Of a stretch of 64,000 nucleotides of DNA, positions 1 through 7,823 are shown piece by piece. This DNA comes from Thermoplasma volcanium GSS1 (GTDB lineage: Archaea > Thermoplasmatota > Thermoplasmata > Thermoplasmatales > Thermoplasmataceae), in assembly GCF_000011185.1 (NCBI RefSeq), contig NC_002689.2, positions 1,178,001-1,242,000 on the forward strand. The letters run 5' to 3'. Made by a program: the position numbers and the translations under genes. Under the pieces are notes generated by a model, which was given only the letters and a program-made list of their open reading frames with translations, did no database searches and was not told the origin of the DNA. Position 1 is the stretch's first letter. Every line of letters starts with the position of its first letter.

Positions 1-471
1 ATCCTTGTAGAGCTCTTCAGCCCCTATATTGGCCTTTACCGAGGACATTTTATAGAATGATGATGGTGTTGGAAGAAAAATACTAGACCCTTTAGCTAAG
101 GCAAACAAAGGCAACGGCGGATTCTCTTCTAACAGATCGAATGTGTCTAGTTTTCTTTGTAAAGTGATGTGCCCCGAAATTTCTGGTTCCCTATAGAATG
201 TATTAGTCTCCAAGTATCTTTTGAGAGGGCCAAGGGTGACCCCAGAAACAGATAGCGCAATAGGCCTAAATATATCATGCCAGTTAAAGAGCGGATCTGT
301 AAACTCGGATATGCCTACACTTTTAACATATTCATAAAACCTGTCCTTTTCCTCACTGATCGTTCTCCTTATCTCTTCATTTCCTACTAACCCACGTTCC
401 CATCTGTTGTAAGCTTTCCTAAGCCTCTCGCTTCTCGGATATATGCCGTAAACTAAGCTTTTTACAACCAT
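1..471 (-). CDS. MetE-like methionine synthase, N-terminal part (cut by window edge)
   Basis: The open frame runs from an ATG at 471 off the left edge, giving 157 residues. The segment near residue 60 (FTDPLFNWHDIFRP) resembles the N-terminal domain of archaeal cobalamin-independent methionine synthases, which transfer a methyl group to homocysteine. The gene lies 9 bases after the methylenetetrahydrofolate reductase gene and has a good ribosome binding site (GAGGTG) about 5 bases before the ATG, so the two are probably co-transcribed. That context, methyl-group formation followed by use, is the stronger argument. The C-terminal zinc-binding half lies outside the window, so the assignment is moderate. 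Confidence 0.6.
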   Translation of the reverse strand, partial: MVVKSLVYGIYPRSERLRKAYNRWERGLVGNEEIRRTISEEKDRFYEYVKSVGISEFTDPLFNWHDIFRPIALSVSGVTLGPLKRYLETNTFYREPEISGHITLQRKLDTFDLLEENPPLPLFALAKGSSIFLPTPSSFYKMSSVKANIGAEELYKD

Positions 472-480
472 CAAAACACC

Positions 481-1272
481 TCATATTGATCCAAGTATGT
501 CTGCTGCTATGTCGTTATGACCTAGCGGCATTATATGTATACCATCCACAAAATCCTTCACTTCGTCAAAAACGTTGAGTATTATATTTACCGACGTTGA
601 TCTGATATCTTCTGAATTAAGCAGTTTTTCTTTCACTACCTTTGGTAAAAAAATTCCAAGCTTTTCAGAAAACTCTACCTGATTCTTCCTTATGAGCGGC
701 AAAAAGCCAGCGATAAGCTTGAAATTTCTTTTCTTAAGCCAATCCATGGAAAGGGCGTCAGAGGAATAGATAGCTTGCGTTATAAAAAAATCTGCTCCAG
801 CATTCTTCTTGGCCCACGCTATCTCCTCTTCAACGTTTCTATATGGATTTAGTGCAGCTCCCACTGTAGAACCACTATTTGCCTTTATAAGTTTGATAAG
901 ATCAATTGGATCGATCTCTCTGACCTCGTGAGATTCGTACTTTGGATTTATTGGGTCCCCACCTATAACAAAGAAATTGTTTATCCCGAATTTATTGGCT
1001 GTGTTTATCTGGGAAATTATGTGCACCTTATTTTTATCCCTTGGAGTTATGTGCGGTATTGGGATAATATTGCGATCCTTTGATAGAAAGAAAAGAGTGA
1101 TTATTGGGTCAATACCCGGGCTGCCACGAGGATTTTCTGGTGACGTCAAAGCGTTTGCTTTACCTTCAAGAGAATCCAAAGAGTGAGCTAACTCTTCGAG
1201 CCCTTGATTTCTAGATGGCACTATCTCAACTGATCTGACAAAGCGAAGTTCCTTTAAACTGCTGGAATACAT
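481..1272 (-). CDS. Methylenetetrahydrofolate reductase family protein
   Basis: The product of 263 residues has the (beta/alpha)8 layout of MetF-type reductases. Visible features are an early VEIVPSR strand, PIPHITPRDKN around residue 74, a FFVIGGDP strand near 100, AALNPYRN near 143 and FFITQAIYS near 164. The family reduces methylene- to methyl-tetrahydrofolate (or a related C1 carrier) using a flavin. The frame stays open to 1368, but the ATG at 1272 is preferred because an AGTTTATTG TATA-like box lies about 30 bases before it and the protein then begins where the family begins. It precedes a MetE-like gene and probably supplies its methyl donor. It diverges from the gene at 1340 across a 67-base shared promoter region. 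Confidence 0.82.
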   Translation of the reverse strand: MYSSSLKELRFVRSVEIVPSRNQGLEELAHSLDSLEGKANALTSPENPRGSPGIDPIITLFFLSKDRNIIPIPHITPRDKNKVHIISQINTANKFGINNFFVIGGDPINPKYESHEVREIDPIDLIKLIKANSGSTVGAALNPYRNVEEEIAWAKKNAGADFFITQAIYSSDALSMDWLKKRNFKLIAGFLPLIRKNQVEFSEKLGIFLPKVVKEKLLNSEDIRSTSVNIILNVFDEVKDFVDGIHIMPLGHNDIAADILGSI

Positions 1273-1339
1273 TTTTGGGCTATGTATAAGTGCAAAGCAA
1301 TAAACTTTTCTTATTATTTTATTACCTTGAGTAATCAGT

Positions 1340-1765
1340 ATGAAGATGAAAGCACACACAGATTGCAAAAAGATCAGGGAAAGCGTGCTATTAGTAAAAA
1401 CACAAAATGGGTCTTCTTACAGGATATTTGGTGAGCTGGCGGATAGAATAATCAAAGGCTCCGAAAAAATGCATATGGAGATTACAGACTATATAAAAAG
1501 ATACAACAAATTCAAAGACATAATCGAGGCCCATATAATATGCCGATCAAACAAAAATATGGATATACAAAGCAAGTATCTTACCATAACCATATCCTTT
1601 AAGGAGTATATGGTACTTGGCGCCAAGAATACTTTAACAATTAGGGGCAAAGAAGCGATGAAGATTAAAGAACAGGCAGATAAGTTAAAAATGGGTATAG
1701 ACGAATATCTCAAATCTCCTCTATCACCATATAAGTGGGTAGAATCTATTACTGTAAACGAATGA
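1340..1765 (+). CDS. Hypothetical protein, 141 residues
   Basis: I do not recognise this family. It is a basic, soluble-looking protein rich in Lys and Ile, with no signal peptide or membrane segment. Predicted helices dominate the second half (residues about 100-130). An AT-rich TATA-like stretch (cttattattttatta) centred near 1315 sits about 26 bases before the ATG, as expected for a leaderless archaeal message, and supports the start. Its 3' end overlaps the convergent Lrp-type gene by 17 bases. The frame keeps coding-like composition throughout, so I believe it is real, but no function can be given. Confidence 0.6.
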   Translation: MKMKAHTDCKKIRESVLLVKTQNGSSYRIFGELADRIIKGSEKMHMEITDYIKRYNKFKDIIEAHIICRSNKNMDIQSKYLTITISFKEYMVLGAKNTLTIRGKEAMKIKEQADKLKMGIDEYLKSPLSPYKWVESITVNE

Positions 1766-2156
1766 GAGTATCCGTATCAACAACACCCTCTATTTCCCTT
1801 ATCTGATCAACGATCCTATTCAGGTTATCAGTAGAATCTGTCTTTATTCTTATAGCCACATCAATCCTTCCGGAGAATTCGTAAATTTCGTAGTACCTTG
1901 CCCTAAGCCGCTGAAGTACTTCTTTATACTTCTTATTGTCTATTTTAACTAATATCAATGCATCAATGGTATTATCGCTCGTTTCCACTGTGAATCTTTT
2001 TATTATACCTTCATCAATCATCTTTTTAATTCTTTTTCTAACCGTTCCCTCGGATACATTCAAAACTTTTGCTATTTCTGTATTGCTTATCCTCGAATTA
2101 TCGATCAACAAGTTGAGAATGTCTCTGTCTTTTTCGTCCACATTATCGTAAGTCAC
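1749..2156 (-). CDS. Lrp/AsnC family transcriptional regulator
   Basis: A 135-residue protein with the standard two-domain layout. An N-terminal winged helix-turn-helix (residues about 5-60) contains DRDILNLLIDNSRISNTEIA and EGTVRKRIKKMIDEGIIKRF, and a C-terminal alpha-beta RAM/AsnC effector domain follows from residue 65. Family members bind palindromic DNA as dimers or octamers and respond to amino acids. The start is a GTG at 2156; no ATG fits. Just upstream lies a CTGTAA-N16-TTACAG inverted repeat around a TATA-like sequence, consistent with autoregulation. The same intergenic region drives thermosome alpha in the other direction, so it could also affect that gene, though this is only inference. 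Confidence 0.9.
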   Translation of the reverse strand: MTYDNVDEKDRDILNLLIDNSRISNTEIAKVLNVSEGTVRKRIKKMIDEGIIKRFTVETSDNTIDALILVKIDNKKYKEVLQRLRARYYEIYEFSGRIDVAIRIKTDSTDNLNRIVDQIREIEGVVDTDTLIRLQ

Positions 2157-2174
2157 TGCAGATTAAAAATTTAA

Positions 2175-2202
2175 CTGTAAATTACTTTACTATAACTTAC
2201 AG
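2175..2202. promoter_or_regulatory. Inverted repeat upstream of the Lrp-type gene, putative operator
   Basis: CTGTAA at 2175-2180 and TTACAG at 2197-2202 are perfect inverted 6-mers separated by 16 bases. Inside lies a second small palindrome, gtaa-a-ttac, at 2177-2185. The element is 19-46 bases before the GTG start of the Lrp-type gene and overlaps its TATA-like sequence (TTATAGTAA on the minus strand). A lone CTGTAA recurs at 2257-2262. Lrp-type repressors often bind such sites in their own promoters; binding here is inferred. Confidence 0.45.
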
Positions 2203-2285
2203 GTTTTAGGACGTGAAATAAGCTAATTTTAGTACAGCCCATTTTCGTAATATATACTGTAATTTTTATAAACTCCTTAATTAGT

Positions 2286-2330
2286 AAAGTTTATATTGAA
2301 GAACATATTTATCCGGTTAGCTAGGTGATC
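2286..2330 (+). promoter_or_regulatory. Promoter and ribosome binding site of thermosome alpha
   Basis: A TATA-like box aagtttatatt lies at 2287-2297, which would place transcription start near 2318. The sequence aggtgatc at 2323-2330 is an 8-base match to the complement of the archaeal 16S 3' end and stands 6 bases before the ATG at 2337. The in-frame GTG at 2325 is part of this ribosome binding site and is therefore not the likely start. Confidence 0.6.
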
Positions 2331-2336
2331 AGAAAT

Positions 2337-3974
2337 ATGATGACTGGACAGGTTCCAATTCTAGTTCTTAAAGAAGGTACGCAGAGGGAACAGGGCAAAA
2401 ACGCACAGAGAAACAATATTGAGGCCGCCAAGGCCATTGCAGATGCTGTGAGGACTACACTGGGCCCGAAGGGCATGGATAAGATGCTGGTAGATTCAAT
2501 AGGGGATATAATCATCTCAAACGATGGTGCTACAATTCTAAAGGAGATGGATGTTGAGCATCCCACAGCAAAGATGATCGTTGAAGTTTCTAAGGCACAG
2601 GATACCGCCGTAGGAGATGGAACAACCACTGCGGTCGTGCTCTCAGGAGAGCTTCTAAAGCAAGCTGAAACCCTCCTGGACCAGGGCGTGCATCCAACAG
2701 TTATATCCAACGGATACAGACTTGCAGTAAATGAGGCCAGGAAGATTATAGATGAAATATCTGTAAAATCGACCGATGATGAAACCCTTAGGAAAATAGC
2801 TTTGACTGCCCTCTCAGGAAAGAACACCGGGCTCTCCAATACATTCCTAGCGGATCTGGTAGTAAAAGCAGTTAACGCTGTAGCCGAAGAGAGGGACGGA
2901 AAGATAATAGTTGATACCGCCAATATAAAGGTAGATAAGAAGAGCGGAGGCAGCATCAACGACACTCAGTTCATAAGCGGCATAGTAGTTGACAAGGAAA
3001 AAGTACATTCTAAGATGCCAGATGTCGTCAAGGATGCAAAAATAGCGTTGATAGACTCTGCTCTGGAAATAAAGAAGACTGAAATAGAAGCAAAAGTCCA
3101 GATATCAGATCCAAGCAAAATACAAGACTTCTTGAACCAGGAAACTAGCACCTTCAAAGAGATGGTAGAAAAGATCAAGAAGAGCGGAGCTAACGTTGTC
3201 CTATGCCAGAAAGGTATCGATGATGTAGCCCAGCACTACCTTGCAAAGGAAGGCATATACGCAGTACGCAGGGTAAAGAAGAGCGATATGGAGAAACTGG
3301 CAAAAGCTACAGGTGCAAAGATAGTCACGGATCTTGATGACCTTACTCCATCAGTACTCGGTGAAGCTGAAAAAGTAGAAGAGAGGAAGATTGGCGATGA
3401 CAGGATGACCTTTGTAACAGGTTGCAAAAATCCAAAAGCCGTGAGTATACTTATCAGGGGCGGAACAGAACACGTCGTTTCCGAAGTTGAAAGAGCACTC
3501 AACGACGCCATAAGGGTCGTAGCCATAACAAAGGAAGATGGCAAATTCTTATGGGGTGGAGGAGCCGTAGAGGCTGAGCTAGCAATGAGGCTAGCCAAGT
3601 ATGCCAACAGTGTCGGAGGAAGAGAGCAATTAGCTATCGAAGCCTTCGCCAAGGCCTTGGAGATCATACCTAGGACGTTGGCTGAAAACGCAGGCATAGA
3701 TCCGATAAACACTCTTATCAAGCTGAAATCTGAGCACGAGAAAGGCAAGATATCAATGGGCGTAGATCTAGACAGCAACGGTGCAGGCGACATGTCAAAG
3801 AAGGGTGTAATAGACCCGGTAAGAGTGAAGACTCACGCACTCGAAAGTGCAGTAGAAGTTGCTACGATGATCCTGCGTATAGACGATGTTATAGCCAGCA
3901 AGAAATCCACGCCACCTTCTAACCAGCCAGGCCAAGGAGCTGGAGCGCCAGGCGGCGGAATGCCTGAGTATTAA
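2337..3974 (+). CDS. thsA: Thermosome subunit alpha (group II chaperonin)
   Basis: A 545-residue group II chaperonin. It begins [20 protein letters not shown], matching the T. acidophilum alpha subunit as I recall it rather than beta. ATP-site motifs are [10 protein letters not shown] near residue 40, NDGAT near 60, GDGTTT near 94 and [11 protein letters not shown] near 405. The C-terminus ends in the Gly/Met/Pro-rich tail (GGGMPEY). It assembles into a double-ring cytosolic cage that folds proteins under heat and acid stress. It is preceded by its own TATA box and a strong ribosome binding site, and followed by T-rich sequence, so it is a single-gene unit. The beta subunit gene is not in the window. 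Confidence 0.98.
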   Translation: MMTGQVPILVLKEGTQREQGKNAQRNNIEAAKAIADAVRTTLGPKGMDKMLVDSIGDIIISNDGATILKEMDVEHPTAKMIVEVSKAQDTAVGDGTTTAVVLSGELLKQAETLLDQGVHPTVISNGYRLAVNEARKIIDEISVKSTDDETLRKIALTALSGKNTGLSNTFLADLVVKAVNAVAEERDGKIIVDTANIKVDKKSGGSINDTQFISGIVVDKEKVHSKMPDVVKDAKIALIDSALEIKKTEIEAKVQISDPSKIQDFLNQETSTFKEMVEKIKKSGANVVLCQKGIDDVAQHYLAKEGIYAVRRVKKSDMEKLAKATGAKIVTDLDDLTPSVLGEAEKVEERKIGDDRMTFVTGCKNPKAVSILIRGGTEHVVSEVERALNDAIRVVAITKEDGKFLWGGGAVEAELAMRLAKYANSVGGREQLAIEAFAKALEIIPRTLAENAGIDPINTLIKLKSEHEKGKISMGVDLDSNGAGDMSKKGVIDPVRVKTHALESAVEVATMILRIDDVIASKKSTPPSNQPGQGAGAPGGGMPEY

Positions 3975-4010
3975 ATTTTTATTTTTTTAATATTTTTGGT
4001 ACTTTTAAGA
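3975..4010 (+). terminator. T-rich transcription terminator after thermosome alpha
   Basis: Directly after the TAA come runs of T (attttt, tttttttaa, tattttt) without a stem-loop, the usual archaeal intrinsic terminator form. The next gene has its own promoter. Inferred from composition only. Confidence 0.4.
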
Positions 4011-4042
4011 TAATTATTTTAAATTTGAACCTATATAGGGGC

Positions 4043-5005
4043 ATGGAATTTAACCTTAGATCCGTATCTACAGAAGCAAAGGAAAGGGATTTTGACGTAA
4101 TTATTATTGGTGCAGGTGCTGCTGGTTTTTCTGCTGCAGTCTATGCATCTAGATCAGGGCTATCCGCAGTAATTCTTGATAAAAATGTGGCAGGAGGCCT
4201 GACCGCGGAGGCGCCCCTTGTTGAAAACTACCTTGGCTTCAAAAGCATAGTTGGTTCAGATCTTGCCAAAAATTTTGCAGAACATGCTAGCGAATATGCC
4301 TCTATCAGAGAGGGGGTAGAAGTAAAATCCGTGAAAAAGGGAGACGGTGGATTCATTGTAGATACAAGCGACGGAGAATACCACTCTAAATACATCATAA
4401 TTACAACTGGAACAACGCACAAGCATCTTGGCGTTAAAGGTGAAGCTGAGTATTTCGGCAAAGGGGTGTCTTATTGTTCAACATGCGATGGATACCTCTT
4501 CAAAAATAAAAATGTAGTAACGATAGGAGGAGGAAACTCTGGAGCCATAGCAGCTATATCAATGAGCGAATACGTTAAAAATGCTACGATAGTCGAATAT
4601 ATGCCACGGTATATGTGCGAAAACGCATATATTGAAGAGATTAAGAAAAGAAAGATACCATATATAATGAATGCGCAGGTTACAGAAATAGTAGGTGATG
4701 GTAAGAAGGTTACTGGTGTAAAATACAAAGATAGGTCAAGTGGAGAGGAAAAGACGCTGCCTGCAGACGGTGTCTTTGTATACGTTGGTCTAATTCCCCA
4801 GACATCGTTCCTTAAGGACAGCGGCGTGAAATTAGATGAAAGAGGCTACATAATTGTCGATGGAAGGCAAAGGACTAATGTTCCAGGGATTTATGCAGCT
4901 GGCGACGTAACCTCAGGAAGCTTTGCGCAGATAGCTTCCGCTGTGGGTGATGGATGCAAAGCTGCACTCTCGCTCTACTCTGATACAATTTCAAGCAAGA
5001 AATAA
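4043..5005 (+). CDS. trxB: Thioredoxin reductase (FAD-dependent, NADPH motif altered)
   Basis: A 320-residue low-molecular-weight thioredoxin reductase. Domain order is the FAD Rossmann motif GAGAAG near residue 22, the redox-active CSTCDG with cysteines at about 145 and 148, a second nucleotide-binding fold beginning GGGNSG near 165, and the C-terminal FAD signature AAGDVTSG near 292. The arginine-bearing HRRxxxR stretch that binds the NADPH phosphate in E. coli is replaced by VEYMPRYM. T. acidophilum thioredoxin reductase, nearly the same sequence, is reported not to use NADPH. The frame could begin at a TTG at 4025, but the ATG at 4043 lies about 25 bases after a TATA-like attttaaattt and matches the family start, suggesting a leaderless message. 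Confidence 0.95.
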   Translation: MEFNLRSVSTEAKERDFDVIIIGAGAAGFSAAVYASRSGLSAVILDKNVAGGLTAEAPLVENYLGFKSIVGSDLAKNFAEHASEYASIREGVEVKSVKKGDGGFIVDTSDGEYHSKYIIITTGTTHKHLGVKGEAEYFGKGVSYCSTCDGYLFKNKNVVTIGGGNSGAIAAISMSEYVKNATIVEYMPRYMCENAYIEEIKKRKIPYIMNAQVTEIVGDGKKVTGVKYKDRSSGEEKTLPADGVFVYVGLIPQTSFLKDSGVKLDERGYIIVDGRQRTNVPGIYAAGDVTSGSFAQIASAVGDGCKAALSLYSDTISSKK

Positions 5006-5056
5006 GCACCGGAAAAGCTTATCAATAGTTTATCCCTTACCTTTTTTCGTATAGAT

Positions 5057-5129
5057 GGCCGGGGTGGGGTAGTGGATATCCTTGGGGACTGTGGATCCCC
5101 GGACCCGGGTTCGATTCCCGGTCCCGGCC
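5057..5129 (+). tRNA. tRNA-His (GTG)
   Basis: A full cloverleaf can be folded. The acceptor stem is 5058-5064 with 5122-5128, and the extra G-1 at 5057 opposite C73 at 5129 is typical of tRNA-His. The anticodon loop CTGTGGA carries GTG, and the T arm is CCGGG-TTCGATT-CCCGG. CCA is not encoded. A TATA-like agtttatccc lies about 25 bases upstream. Confidence 0.95.
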
Positions 5130-5364
5130 CATCAAATTTGTTTAATCCTTACGTTGTGCTAAATAGATCTTCTTAGAAATCCGCTCCGAGCATTGGGAAA
5201 TAAGTTTATGATTATTAGCCAATTGGGAAAAGGTATAATAGAAAAATGAATTGTGACTACGATGCATAATTAGCCAGGAAATGCAAAAATTATTCTTCAT
5301 TCTTGCGTAATAATATATTCTGTCTAAAAAATAAAATTTATTGGAACTCTATACTTCTTGAGAA

Positions 5365-6113
5365 ATGAGCGGATGGATAAGATCAGAATTAAGAGATGTT
5401 ATTGAGGTTGAAGAAATAGTTAGAAAGCAATTTCTTCCAAGCCCGCTTGTATCTCTAAATTCGAATGTAGTTCAGGGTATAGAGACTCTACTTAAGCTTG
5501 ACAATCTATTACCAACTGGTTCATTCAAGGTTATGGGATCAACTTTTCTTATCTACAAGTTAAATCCAGATGAAATAAAGGCCAGAATAATAGCAGCGTC
5601 TACCGGCAATTTTTCTCAGGGATAGGCTTACGCATCACGAATCTACTGGATAAAGGTACGAATTGTGATGACAGATAATTCAAACCCAGATAATGTTGAT
5701 GCCACCAGAAAATTAGGAGGTGAAGTGATCTTTCATGGCCCCAAATTCAATGATGCTAGAAATTACGCAGAGGAACTTGCAGTCAAAAATGGTTATCGAT
5801 ACTTTCACTCAGCAAATGAGCCTCTACTTGTTGCTGGAGTAGGTACACACACTCCAGAATTGATTGAATCGGATCCAGAGATAGATGCCATAATAGTCCC
5901 GGTTGGAGATGAAAGCGGGTCCAGAGGAGCCGCAATCGTTGCCGAGACGATGAGCAAAGACATAAAAGTTATCGGTGCGCAATCTGAGATGTTTCCCGCT
6001 GCATATAAAGCACGGAAGAGCGGCGTGCACGAGTAATGCCAAACGAAACTTATTCTGATGGCCTTGCTACTGGAGAAAGCTTTGATTTCACGCAATCGAT
6101 AATAGAAGAATAA
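5365..6113 (+). pseudogene. Broken threonine dehydratase (PLP-dependent), 3' end lost
   Basis: The translation aligns with serine/threonine dehydratases: LPTGSFKVMGS with the PLP lysine near residue 55, STGNFSQG (normally GNHAQG), then VMTDNSNPDNVDATRKLGG, VPVGDESGSRGAA (the glycine-rich loop) and, in another frame, TYSDGLATGESF. A TAG at 5623-5625 interrupts the first part, after which the same frame continues to a TAA at 6034. The next conserved block sits in a different frame from 6036 to 6113, so there is at least one frameshift as well. The last third of the enzyme is absent because a TnpB fragment follows. The promoter (aaatttattgg, about 27 bases before the ATG) still looks intact. Confidence 0.8.
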
Positions 6114-6459
6114 CCAGAACTTTGTCCAGCTGCCATTCAACATGCTCATATACCAGATAAAATACAAAGCCGAAGAGATTGGGATCACTGTCATAATGCA
6201 GAACGAGGATTACACAAGCAAATGTTCATTCCTGGACAATGAGAGCATAGAACATCATGACACATACATGGGCAAGCGGATTCATAGGGGCATATTCCGA
6301 TCTGCAACTGGAAAGTTGATTCATGCTGATCTACAGTCTTCGTACAACATAATAAAGAAAGCAATCCCCGAAGCTTTTGCGAACGGGATAGAGGGTATAG
6401 GGTTATATCCACGAAGTTTAAGCATAAGACAGATGATAACTTCCAAAGGTGGCTGTTAA
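6106..6459 (+). pseudogene. TnpB (IS200/IS605 family OrfB) C-terminal remnant
   Basis: The frame reads from NQNFVQLPFN through YKAEEIGITVI, YTSKCSFLDNE, GKRIHRGIFRSATGKLIHAD and SSYNIIKKAIPEAFANGIEG. This is the C-terminal third of the TnpB subgroup whose last RuvC block is ADxNGAYNI. About 250 N-terminal residues are missing, and the upstream sequence is the threonine dehydratase remnant. The surviving frame has no internal stop, so decay or truncation may be fairly recent. TnpB proteins are RNA-guided nucleases that accompany IS605-type transposons; this remnant has lost the first two RuvC acidic residues and must be inactive. Confidence 0.82.
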
Positions 6460-6471
6460 CATTGTTAACAG
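6453..6471. repeat. 8-base perfect hairpin at the TnpB 3' end
   Basis: ctgttaac at 6453-6460 and gttaacag at 6464-6471 are perfect inverted repeats with a 3-base loop, overlapping the TnpB stop codon. IS200/IS605 elements carry subterminal hairpins recognised by TnpA, so this may be the right-end hairpin of the lost element. No TnpA gene is present. Confidence 0.45.
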
Positions 6472-6912
6472 AAATCGTAACCTTATAAGTTTGATCTCTC
6501 AACCTTACATCTACAATTGCACAATTCGAAAAGGGCCTCTCGTCTTTTGATACGCCAGACAGTTCTTCAGGTTCATTATATCAACATTCATTATATTGAG
6601 CCCGCACTTAAAAGATCATTTTAAGTTTATGCACACTTAGATATATTTAATGATACGATAATTCTTCTTTTGCTAGAATAAATTTATGGATTTCTTCTTC
6701 CTTTTTAGCCCATTGACAGGTTCTGCTTAAATTAATTCGCGCTATTTTTAGAATTTCCTGCCGCTATACGTAATAATAATTCAATAAAACTAAGCTTTTC
6801 TTTAGATGTCAATTTTCCACAGCCTATCATTAAATCACGTCGTCTTAAATATGTCTCATATTATTGATTGAACTAAACATAACATTAATCTATTCACGTA
6901 GAATTCTCTATT
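6472..6912. other. AT-rich non-coding stretch with relic sequence
   Basis: No intact gene is visible. The stretch at 6648-6850 on the minus strand holds a frameshifted relic (listed separately). Bases 6472-6647 show no convincing reading frame or RNA gene. The promoter of the haem O synthase gene should lie in the last 60 bases, but its TATA box is not clear. Confidence 0.5.
6648..6855 (-). pseudogene. Frameshifted relic of an unknown small protein
   Basis: On the minus strand the frame reads YETYLRRRDLMIGCGKLTS and SFIELLLRIAAGNSK. After a one-base shift it continues IARINLSRTCQWAKKEEEIH and KFILAKEELSYH to a stop at 6648. The join at a single shifted position and the charged, helical character suggest the remains of a real protein of about 70 residues or more, perhaps a DNA-binding one. 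I do not recognise the family. The location beside two other broken genes supports decay. Confidence 0.35.
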
Positions 6913-7779
6913 ATGGTAAGCAGGGTAAGACTGTACTTTGGTTATACGAAACCAAAGGTATGGTCTCTCCTCGTATTTGTCGGAGTAATTGGGGCCATAG
7001 TGGCCATAAACAGGTTTACGCTCACGAATATCCTTCTTATCTTAATTGCAACTGTTTCTATTACGCTTGGGTCTATGGGTGCTGAGGCCACTACCAACTA
7101 CATAGATCGAGATATTGATGCTATCATGGACAGGACAAAAAAGAGACCGCTGGTTACGGGCCAGATTAAACCAGTTAAAGGACTGTATTTTGGTCTCATA
7201 TTGATGTTTCTGTCTATTATAATTCTCCTGTTTTTTTCTAAATATTTGGCTGCCGTATTTATGGCAATCGGCCTATTCGACAACGTTTTTATTTATTCCT
7301 ACCTTACAAAACGCAGGACTCCATGGAACATAATACTTGGAGGTTTTTCAGGAGGCTTCCCAGTCGTAATAGGATGGTATACAGTCACTAACGCATTTTC
7401 TGTATTGCCCTGGTTCTTATTTGCCCTAGTTGTAATATGGATACCTATACACGTATGGAGTTTAGCTTATAGGTATAGAGACGATTATAACAGAGCAAGA
7501 GTCCCAATGATGACTTCGATACAAAGTGATAGGATCTCCGCAATATGTATTTCCAGTTCTGCGGTGATCCTTTTTATATTTTCAATTATTCCCGTATTCT
7601 TTAAGGCTATGCCCTACACTTATATGATTGTCGCAACGATAATCGCAATACCAATGCTTGTATACTCAGTTTTATTTGTACGAAAACCGGATAGGAAAAG
7701 TTCACTTAAGCTATTTATATATAGCAGCCCATACCTTGCAATAATATTTGTGCTGGTGTTAATATTCAAATACCTCTAG
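6913..7779 (+). CDS. ctaB: Protohaem IX farnesyltransferase (haem O synthase), UbiA family
   Basis: A 288-residue UbiA prenyltransferase with about eight membrane segments. The first Asp-rich motif is NYIDRDIDAIMDRTKKRP at about residues 62-79, and YTKRRTPWN is near 130. The haem O synthase signature HVWSLAYRYRDDY, followed by ARVPMM, is near 180-200. The enzyme attaches a farnesyl group to protohaem in the cytoplasmic membrane, the first step toward haem O and A for haem-copper oxidases. The cell may therefore make such an oxidase; none is certain in this window, although the histidine-bearing membrane protein at 11091 is a remote possibility. It has no operon partner. Confidence 0.88.
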   Translation: MVSRVRLYFGYTKPKVWSLLVFVGVIGAIVAINRFTLTNILLILIATVSITLGSMGAEATTNYIDRDIDAIMDRTKKRPLVTGQIKPVKGLYFGLILMFLSIIILLFFSKYLAAVFMAIGLFDNVFIYSYLTKRRTPWNIILGGFSGGFPVVIGWYTVTNAFSVLPWFLFALVVIWIPIHVWSLAYRYRDDYNRARVPMMTSIQSDRISAICISSSAVILFIFSIIPVFFKAMPYTYMIVATIIAIPMLVYSVLFVRKPDRKSSLKLFIYSSPYLAIIFVLVLIFKYL

Positions 7780-7823
7780 ACAGCAACCTATTTTTAAATT
7801 AAAATAATACACCAAAGCACAAA

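Noticed and set aside
1273-1368. N-terminal extension of the methylenetetrahydrofolate reductase frame.
   Set aside because: It covers the TATA-like box and promoter shared with the divergent gene, and family members start near the ATG at 1272.
2321-3793. Two long antisense frames (214 and 185 residues) on the minus strand of thermosome alpha.
   Set aside because: They mirror the codon structure of a certain highly conserved gene, have Ser/Leu-rich random composition, and show no promoter or family motif.
6191-6502. 103-residue minus-strand frame opposite the TnpB remnant.
   Set aside because: It is a shadow of the recognised TnpB sequence and has no family features.
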